From contig DATGQE010000104.1 in assembly GCA_035304345.1 (NCBI GenBank), positions 58,923 to 122,922 on the forward strand: 64,000 nt of DNA. The letters run 5' to 3'. The position numbers and the translations under genes are program-made. The notes below the pieces were generated by a model. The model was not told the DNA's origin and did not search any database. It saw only the letters and a program-made list of their open reading frames with translations. This document shows, one piece after another, positions 58,427 to 64,000 of this stretch. Position 1 is the first letter of the stretch; each line of letters opens with the position of its first letter. Origin of the DNA: IDS-8 sp035304345. Its GTDB lineage: Bacteria; Pseudomonadota; Gammaproteobacteria; Steroidobacterales; Woeseiaceae.

Positions 58427-58497
58427 GCCCCATTCGACCGGCGATTCCGCGATCGTCGGATTATAATGAGCGTTTTACTTGCGCACCGGAGTCGCGA

Positions 58498-59796
58498 ATG
58501 ACAGACGCCAGGCCAGTGCCGCCACGGGACGGCGCGAAAATATCCATCGAGAACGGCAAGCTCCAGGTACCGGACAACCCCATCGTGCCGTACATCGAGG
58601 GCGACGGGACGGGCCCGGACATCTGGCGCGCCACGGTCCGCGTTCTCGACGCCGCCGTGGCCGCCGCCTACGGCAGCAAGCGGAAGATCCAGTGGATGGA
58701 GATCTACGCGGGGCAGAAGGCGTTCGACCTGTTCAAGACGTGGCTGCCGGACGAGACCGTGGAAGCCTGCCGCGACTACCTCGTCTCGATCAAGGGACCG
58801 CTCACGACGCCGATCGGCGGCGGCATCCGTTCGCTGAACGTCGCCTTGCGGCAACTCCTCGACCTGTACGTCTGCCTGCGCCCGGTGCGCTGGTTCACGG
58901 GCGTGCCCTCGCCCGTCCGGCACCCCGAAAAGGTGGACATGGTCATCTTCCGGGAGAACACCGAAGACATCTACGCCGGCATCGAGTTCGAGCGCGGCAA
59001 GCCGCGCACGGAGGAATTCCTCACCCTGCTGCGCGAGCACTTCCCGGAGGAGTTCTCGAAGATCCGCTTCCCGCAAAGCTCCGGGATCGGCCTGAAGCCC
59101 GTCTCCCAGGAAGGCACCGAGCGCCTGGTGCGTGCCGCGCTCGAGTACGCGATCGCCAACCGCCGCAAGAGCCTCACCTTCGTGCACAAGGGCAACATCA
59201 TGAAGTTCACCGAGGGTGCGTTCCGCAACTGGGGGTACGCGCTGGCGGAGCGGGAATTCGGCGACCACACCTACACGTGGGAGCAGTGGGAGCGCACGCG
59301 CGCGGAGCACGGGCAGGAAGCCGCGAACCGCGAACAGGAAGAGGCACTCGCCGCGGGCAAGATCCTCGTGAAGGATGCGATCGCCGACATCGCGCTGCAG
59401 CAGGTTCTCACGCGCCCGGACGAGTTCGACGTCATCGCGACCATGAACCTGAACGGCGACTATCTCTCGGATGCGCTCGCGGCGCAGGTCGGCGGCATCG
59501 GCATCGCGCCGGGCGGCAACATCAACTACGTGAGCGGGCACGCGGTGTTCGAAGCCACGCACGGCACCGCGCCCAAGTACGCGAACCAGGACGTCGTGAA
59601 TCCCGGCTCGCTGATCCTCTCCGGCGAGATGATGCTGCGTTACATGGGCTGGACGGAGGCGGCCGACGCGATCATCCGCGCCATGGACGCGACCATCGCG
59701 GACAAGACCGTCACCTACGACTTCGCGCGGCTCATGGAGGGCGCGAAGAAGGTGAAATGCAGCGAATTCGCCGACGCCATGATCCGCAAGCTGTAG
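58498..59796 (+). CDS. icd: NADP-dependent isocitrate dehydrogenase
   Basis: A 432-residue homodimeric enzyme of the E. coli Icd type. The regulatory serine segment GGGIRSLNVALRQ (the AceK phosphorylation site in enterics), the substrate/metal block NLNGDYLSDALAAQVGG, and HGTAPKYANQD plus TVTYDFARLM, whose Lys-Tyr and Tyr/Arg residues specify NADP, are intact. It converts isocitrate to 2-oxoglutarate and competes with AceA at the glyoxylate branch. A TATAAT lies at 58462-58467, about 30 bases upstream. Confidence 0.96.
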   Translation: MTDARPVPPRDGAKISIENGKLQVPDNPIVPYIEGDGTGPDIWRATVRVLDAAVAAAYGSKRKIQWMEIYAGQKAFDLFKTWLPDETVEACRDYLVSIKGPLTTPIGGGIRSLNVALRQLLDLYVCLRPVRWFTGVPSPVRHPEKVDMVIFRENTEDIYAGIEFERGKPRTEEFLTLLREHFPEEFSKIRFPQSSGIGLKPVSQEGTERLVRAALEYAIANRRKSLTFVHKGNIMKFTEGAFRNWGYALAEREFGDHTYTWEQWERTRAEHGQEAANREQEEALAAGKILVKDAIADIALQQVLTRPDEFDVIATMNLNGDYLSDALAAQVGGIGIAPGGNINYVSGHAVFEATHGTAPKYANQDVVNPGSLILSGEMMLRYMGWTEAADAIIRAMDATIADKTVTYDFARLMEGAKKVKCSEFADAMIRKL

Positions 59797-59820
59797 CCGC
59801 TCCGGGGCGGGGTGCGCGGA

Positions 59821-61413
59821 CTACGAAACGGGAACCCTGAGCCGCGCATTCCACGCCCTGAGCGCTTCGAGCTCGCGGGCGCGGGTGGCGGCATCCCAGC
59901 CGAGCTCGCCGGCGGCGACGTCTGCAACCGCCTCCGCGACCGACTCGCCGAGATCCGGCGACAGGCCCAGCATCGTCCGCCGGTGCACGATGTCCGTCAG
60001 GTGGCGGGCGAACTCGTGGCGGACGGCGAAAGCGACCTCGGATGCGAGCACCGTCCGCGCCGGATCGAGGGTGCGGTCCAGGTGCGGCTCTTCCCAAGCG
60101 AGCTCGAGGATGCGCCGGGTGCGCCCGCCGTACACCTCCAGGAGCCGGTCGGCGCCCTGTTCCGAGACGGTGCCGAGCTCGGCCAGCATCTGCTCGGCGG
60201 CGGTCGTGCCGAGGGCACCCGGCAGGAACATCTGCCGCGTGACGCAGGCTTTCGCGCGCACCCCGAGCATCTTCACGACCCTGTCGGTGACCTGCTCGGC
60301 CAGACTCCGGTAGGTCGTCAGCTTGCCGCCGATCACCGACAGCAGCCCGAGCGCGTTGCGCTGGTGGTTGCGGATGATGTGGCGCCGCGTGATCGCGCCT
60401 TCCGCCTTCTTGCCCTGCCGCGGCAGCGGCCGTACGCCGGCATACGCAAAGTGAATGTCGCGCCGCGTCAGGTTGGCGCGCGGAAACACGCGATTGGTCT
60501 CCGCGAGCAGGTAATCGATCTCGGCCTCGCTCGGCGTCGCGTCGGAAGGGTCGCCGCGGTAGCGGTGGTCCGTGGTGCCGATGAGGTACTGGCCGTTCCA
60601 CGGGATGATGAAGAACGGCCGGGTGTCGATATAGGCCTCCACGTAGAACGCGTCTTTCGGCGCACCGTCGAACGGCCCGACCACGATGTGACTGCCTTTC
60701 GTGCCGCCGACGAGCCCCGGCATCGGCCGGTTCACGGTCCCGAGCACGTGATCCACCCACGGCCCGGCCGCGTTCACGACGACGCGGGCAGCCACCTCGT
60801 GCTCGCCGCCCTGCTCGTCGGTGTAACGGACGCCGCGCACCTTCCCGCCGTCGACGTCGATACCCGTCACCCGGCTGTAGTTCAGAACGTCCGCGCCGTA
60901 GGCGCGCGCGGCCGCGAGATTCTCGATGACCAGCCGCTCGGGGAACGTCACCTGTGCGTCGAAGTACTGGGCGCCGCCCCTGAGCCCGTCTTCCGCCACG
61001 CCCGGCTCGTTGGCGAGGAACTGGCGCCGGTCCAGCATCCGGTGGCGCCCCAGCGGCTTGCCGAAGGACATCAGGTCGTACGCGAGCATGCCGATCCGCA
61101 GGAGCAGCATGCCGCGCTTGCCGCCGGTGTAGATCGGGACGTTGATGCGGATGCGGTGCACGAGGTGTCGCGCCGTCCTGAGCAGCCGCGCCCGCTCCTG
61201 GAGCGACTCGTAGACGAGCGAAAGCTCGCCGTGCTCCAGGTAACGAAGGCCGCCGTGGATCAGCCGGCTGGACCAGCTCGTCGTGCCGCTCGCGAAATCG
61301 TTCATCTCGAGCAGCAGCACGTTGATGCCGCGCGAGGCGGCATCCCGCGCGATGCCGGCACCGTTGATGCCGCCGCCGATGATGACGAGGTCGTACGCTT
61401 CGGAAGCCGCCAT
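59821..61413 (-). CDS. glpD: Aerobic glycerol-3-phosphate dehydrogenase
   Basis: A 530-residue FAD enzyme. The dinucleotide motif VIIGGGINGAGIARDAASRG opens the protein; FASGTTSWSSRLIHGGLRYLEHGE and TKGSHIVVGPFDG are family hallmarks, and VIGGKLTTYRSLAEQV marks the C-terminal FAD contact. It oxidises glycerol 3-phosphate to dihydroxyacetone phosphate and feeds electrons to quinone at the inner membrane. It follows ilvH by 40 bases on the same strand, an unusual pairing. No glpK or glpF is in the window. Confidence 0.95.
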   Translation of the reverse strand: MAASEAYDLVIIGGGINGAGIARDAASRGINVLLLEMNDFASGTTSWSSRLIHGGLRYLEHGELSLVYESLQERARLLRTARHLVHRIRINVPIYTGGKRGMLLLRIGMLAYDLMSFGKPLGRHRMLDRRQFLANEPGVAEDGLRGGAQYFDAQVTFPERLVIENLAAARAYGADVLNYSRVTGIDVDGGKVRGVRYTDEQGGEHEVAARVVVNAAGPWVDHVLGTVNRPMPGLVGGTKGSHIVVGPFDGAPKDAFYVEAYIDTRPFFIIPWNGQYLIGTTDHRYRGDPSDATPSEAEIDYLLAETNRVFPRANLTRRDIHFAYAGVRPLPRQGKKAEGAITRRHIIRNHQRNALGLLSVIGGKLTTYRSLAEQVTDRVVKMLGVRAKACVTRQMFLPGALGTTAAEQMLAELGTVSEQGADRLLEVYGGRTRRILELAWEEPHLDRTLDPARTVLASEVAFAVRHEFARHLTDIVHRRTMLGLSPDLGESVAEAVADVAAGELGWDAATRARELEALRAWNARLRVPVS

Positions 61414-61453
61414 CAGGCTCGACGGCCCCGCGACGGCGGCGGAAACATCGGAA

Positions 61454-61975
61454 TCAGCCCGTCAGCCGGTACGCACGCGCATACGAGGACAGCATCACCT
61501 CGCCCTTGGAGACGGCGACGCTGCCACTGCGCGCGACCGCCGAGAGCGTGCCGATCTGCTTGGCTTCCGCGAGGAAAGCGTCGACCTTGTCGAGCGTCCC
61601 GGTGAGCTGGAGCGTGCAGCTCACCTGGGCGTCGTCCAGGATCTCGGCACCGTAGTCCTTCACGAGCTTCACGACCCGGGCGAAGGCGCCGGTCGCCAGC
61701 TTGAGCTTGACGATGATCAACTCGCGCTCGAAGTGGTCGCCCAGCGTCATGTCGTGGATGTTGACGACGTCGACCAGCTTGGCGAGCTGGGTGTTGAGCT
61801 GCGCGATTGCGGCGTCCGAGCCGGAGACGACCAGCGTGACGCGCGAGACGCCCGGATCGTCGGTGGGAGCGACGTTCAGGGAGTCGATGTTGTAGCCGCG
61901 CGTGGAAAACAGGCCGGTCATGCGGGTCAGCGCGCCGACTTCGTTCTGGAGGAGGACCGAAATGACGTGTCGCAT
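61454..61975 (-). CDS. ilvH: Acetolactate synthase small (regulatory) subunit
   Basis: A 173-residue protein, full IlvH length. The ACT domain (HVISVLLQNEVGALTRMTGLFSTRGYNIDSL) gives valine feedback sensing; the C-terminal domain (ERELIIVKLKLATGAF ... LTGTLDKVDAFL) stabilises the complex. The large subunit gene starts 161 bp away on the opposite strand, rather than just upstream in one operon. Start at ATG 61973-61975 by family alignment; a longer frame upstream has no support. Confidence 0.95.
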   Translation of the reverse strand: MRHVISVLLQNEVGALTRMTGLFSTRGYNIDSLNVAPTDDPGVSRVTLVVSGSDAAIAQLNTQLAKLVDVVNIHDMTLGDHFERELIIVKLKLATGAFARVVKLVKDYGAEILDDAQVSCTLQLTGTLDKVDAFLAEAKQIGTLSAVARSGSVAVSKGEVMLSSYARAYRLTG

Positions 61976-62136
61976 GGGATTCCGGTACAGACGAGGAGTG
62001 CTGCAAAGATACGGGTGAAACCCTGCCGCCGCAAGCCGGCGAACCGGCGCGCAGGGCCCGCCGCGTCTTGCATTGGCGCGAAATCTGGGAAACACTCGGC
62101 CGGACATTCGGAAACCGCCACAACGCAGTGCACATC

Positions 62137-63987
62137 ATGAACACGACGTCACCCGCTGCCCGCGAGCAGGAGCATCCCCTTTCCGGAACCCGGATGAGCG
62201 GTGCCGACGTCGTCGTACAGGTGCTCGCCGACGAGGGAGTCGGGACGGTATTCGGGTACAGCGGCGGCGCGATCCTGCCGACCTACGATGCCGTGTTCCG
62301 CTACAACGACCGCCACCGGCGGCCGGACGGCAAGGCACCCATCCAGCTCGTGGTGCCCGCCAACGAGCAGGGCGCGGGCTTCATGGCGGCCGGCTACGCC
62401 CGCGCGAGCGGCCGGGTCGGCGTGGTCATGGTGACTTCCGGCCCGGGCGCCACGAACACCGTGACCCCCGTTCGTGACTGCATGGCGGACTCGGTGCCGA
62501 TCGTGGTGATCTGCGGCCAGGTCCCGACGACCGCCATCGGTACCGACGCGTTCCAGGAGGCACCGGTGTCGGCGATCATGGGGGCGATCGCCAAGCACGT
62601 GTTCCTCGTGACGGACCCGGCGCGGCTGGAAGCGACCGTTCGTACCGCGTTCGAGCTCGCGCGTACGGGGCGTCCGGGACCGGTCGTCGTCGACATCCCC
62701 AAGGACGTGCAGAACGCCGAGGTCGCGTTCACCGGCAGGGGGTCGCTGCCGCTCCCAGGCTACCGGCTGCGCTGGCAGGCCGTGCTGGAGAACCGCCTGA
62801 CGGACGAGGCCTGCCAGCGCTTCTACCGCATGCTCGCGGAGGCGGAGCGTCCCCTCATCTATGCCGGTGGCGGCGTCATCAACGGCGACGCCAGCGCCTC
62901 GCTGCGTCGCTTCGCCGATGCCTTCGGCCTGCCGGTGGCCACCACGCTGATGGCGCTCGGCGCGGCGGACACGACCGATCCCCTGTCCCTGCACATGCTC
63001 GGCATGCACGGCACCGCGTTCGCCAACTACGCGGTCGAGGACTGCGACTTCATCATCGCGGTGGGCGCTCGCTTCGACGATCGCGTCGCCGGCGATCCCG
63101 CGCGTTTCGCACCGAACGCACGCAACATTGCGCATCTCGACGTCGACATCGCGGAGATCGGCAAGGTCAAGGGTGTCACCTGGCACCACGTCGGCGTCCT
63201 CTCGCGGGACCTCGACGACCTGCTCGCTTTCGGGCGGCGGATCAAGTTCGCGAAGACCTACGAAACCTGGCATCGCGAGATCGCGGAGCTCAAGGACCGT
63301 TATCGCATGAACTACGACCGGTCGAGCCCGCTCATCCAGCCCTACGAGGTCATCGAGGAGATCAACCGCCACACCCGGGGCGAAGCGATCATCTCGACCG
63401 GCGTCGGCCAGCACCAGATGTGGGCGGCGCAGTACTTCGACTTCAAGCAGCCGAGGCTCTGGCTGACCTCGGGCAGCATGGGCACGATGGGCTTCGGCCT
63501 GCCGGCCGCGATCGGCGCGCAGATCGCGCAGCCGGATCGCCTCGTCATCGACATCGACGGCGACGGCAGCATGCGCATGAACATCGGAGAGCTCGAGACG
63601 GCGACGACCTACGGGCTGCCCGTGAAGGTCGTCGTCCTCAACAACTTCGGCGACGGCATGGTCCGGCAGTGGCAGAAGCTCTACTACAAGGGGCGCCTCG
63701 CGGCCAGCGACAAGTCGCTGCACCGGAAGGACTTCGTCAGGACGGCCGAGGCCGACGGCTTCGAGTTCGCGAAGCGGCTGGACCGGAAGGAGGACGTGCC
63801 CCGGGTCATCGAGGAGTTCCTGGCGTTCCCCGGGCCCGCGTTCCTCGAGGTGATCATCGACCCGGATGCGGGCGTCTACCCGATGGTCGGCCCGGGGCTC
63901 AGCTACGAGCACATGATCACGGGCGATTTCATCCCAAGCCGCGAGCGCAAGAAAGAGAACGAGCCCGACCCGACGAACCTGTTCTGA
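62137..63987 (+). CDS. ilvI: Acetolactate synthase large (catalytic) subunit
   Basis: A 616-residue TPP enzyme. The catalytic glutamate is in PANEQGAGFMAAGYARASG; the middle FAD-binding region has VGARFDDRVAGDP; the TPP motif is GDGSMRMNIGELETATTYGL then VVLNN, followed by MVRQWQKLYYKGR. It condenses pyruvate to acetolactate (or with 2-oxobutyrate) in valine, leucine and isoleucine synthesis. The segment after the TPP motif reads NNFGDGMVRQW, where many relatives have NNxYLGMVxQW. The ATG at 62137 is the first giving family-like sequence. The window ends 13 bases after its stop. Confidence 0.93.
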   Translation: MNTTSPAAREQEHPLSGTRMSGADVVVQVLADEGVGTVFGYSGGAILPTYDAVFRYNDRHRRPDGKAPIQLVVPANEQGAGFMAAGYARASGRVGVVMVTSGPGATNTVTPVRDCMADSVPIVVICGQVPTTAIGTDAFQEAPVSAIMGAIAKHVFLVTDPARLEATVRTAFELARTGRPGPVVVDIPKDVQNAEVAFTGRGSLPLPGYRLRWQAVLENRLTDEACQRFYRMLAEAERPLIYAGGGVINGDASASLRRFADAFGLPVATTLMALGAADTTDPLSLHMLGMHGTAFANYAVEDCDFIIAVGARFDDRVAGDPARFAPNARNIAHLDVDIAEIGKVKGVTWHHVGVLSRDLDDLLAFGRRIKFAKTYETWHREIAELKDRYRMNYDRSSPLIQPYEVIEEINRHTRGEAIISTGVGQHQMWAAQYFDFKQPRLWLTSGSMGTMGFGLPAAIGAQIAQPDRLVIDIDGDGSMRMNIGELETATTYGLPVKVVVLNNFGDGMVRQWQKLYYKGRLAASDKSLHRKDFVRTAEADGFEFAKRLDRKEDVPRVIEEFLAFPGPAFLEVIIDPDAGVYPMVGPGLSYEHMITGDFIPSRERKKENEPDPTNLF

Positions 63988-64000
63988 GGCAGGGTCGGGC

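Overview
The window is about 64 kb of very GC-rich DNA (roughly two thirds G+C) with tightly packed genes, many 4-base start/stop overlaps and frequent GTG starts. Gene content points to a chromosomal segment of an aerobic, non-fermenting gammaproteobacterium, perhaps from the Xanthomonadales/Nevskiales/Steroidobacter-like groups. Indicators are a TonB-dependent receptor under a TPP riboswitch, fused isobutyryl-CoA mutase, the homogentisate pathway, the glyoxylate shunt, GlnK, and REP-like extragenic palindromes. The exact lineage cannot be fixed from the sequence alone. I saw no rRNA, tRNA, CRISPR array, phage or transposase gene.

Layout. 0-5.5 kb: a partial M16 peptidase, a glyoxalase II, then a thiamine salvage operon (TonB receptor, small thiamine-binding protein, PnuT permease, kinase) behind a TPP riboswitch. 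5.5-26 kb: acyl-CoA and branched-chain amino acid catabolism (3-hydroxyisobutyrate dehydrogenase-like protein, acyl-CoA dehydrogenase, PaaG-like hydratase/isomerase, FadJ-like protein, thiolase, thioesterase, IcmF, MaoC-like protein, methylcrotonyl-CoA carboxylase beta, isovaleryl-CoA dehydrogenase), with two TetR-type regulators that each sit beside a palindrome. 25-33 kb: a LuxR-type regulator, GlnK, an SDR, homogentisate dioxygenase and fumarylacetoacetase, and isocitrate lyase divergent from an XRE/ScfR-type regulator across three phased direct repeats.

33.7-44.6 kb: the most unusual locus. A compact minus-strand cluster encodes an AgmX/TonB-like protein, two ExbD-like proteins, one TolQ/ExbB-like protein, three TPR proteins, two unknown exported proteins, a TlpA thioredoxin and ApbE. 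It resembles the core of the Myxococcus Agl-Glt motor machinery but probably does another envelope job here. One ExbD keeps the membrane aspartate and the other carries asparagine. 44.6-50.8 kb: LemA, an M48 protease, a SYLF protein, an EexN-like lipoprotein and an MFS-PlsC fusion. 50.6-56.2 kb: a 1,423-residue AAA ATPase / transmembrane / P-domain / WD40 protein divergent from a RIO-like kinase, then a small conserved protein. 56-64 kb: a patatin outer-membrane protein, NADP isocitrate dehydrogenase, GlpD, and acetolactate synthase subunits encoded on opposite strands.

Intergenic DNA carries at least three kinds of short repeat: GTAG-type REP palindromes whose TAG often serves as the stop codon of the neighbouring gene, two approximately 215-bp nested palindromes whose arms co-vary, and elements with 15-bp terminal inverted repeats ending in GCATCGTTCATGCCC.
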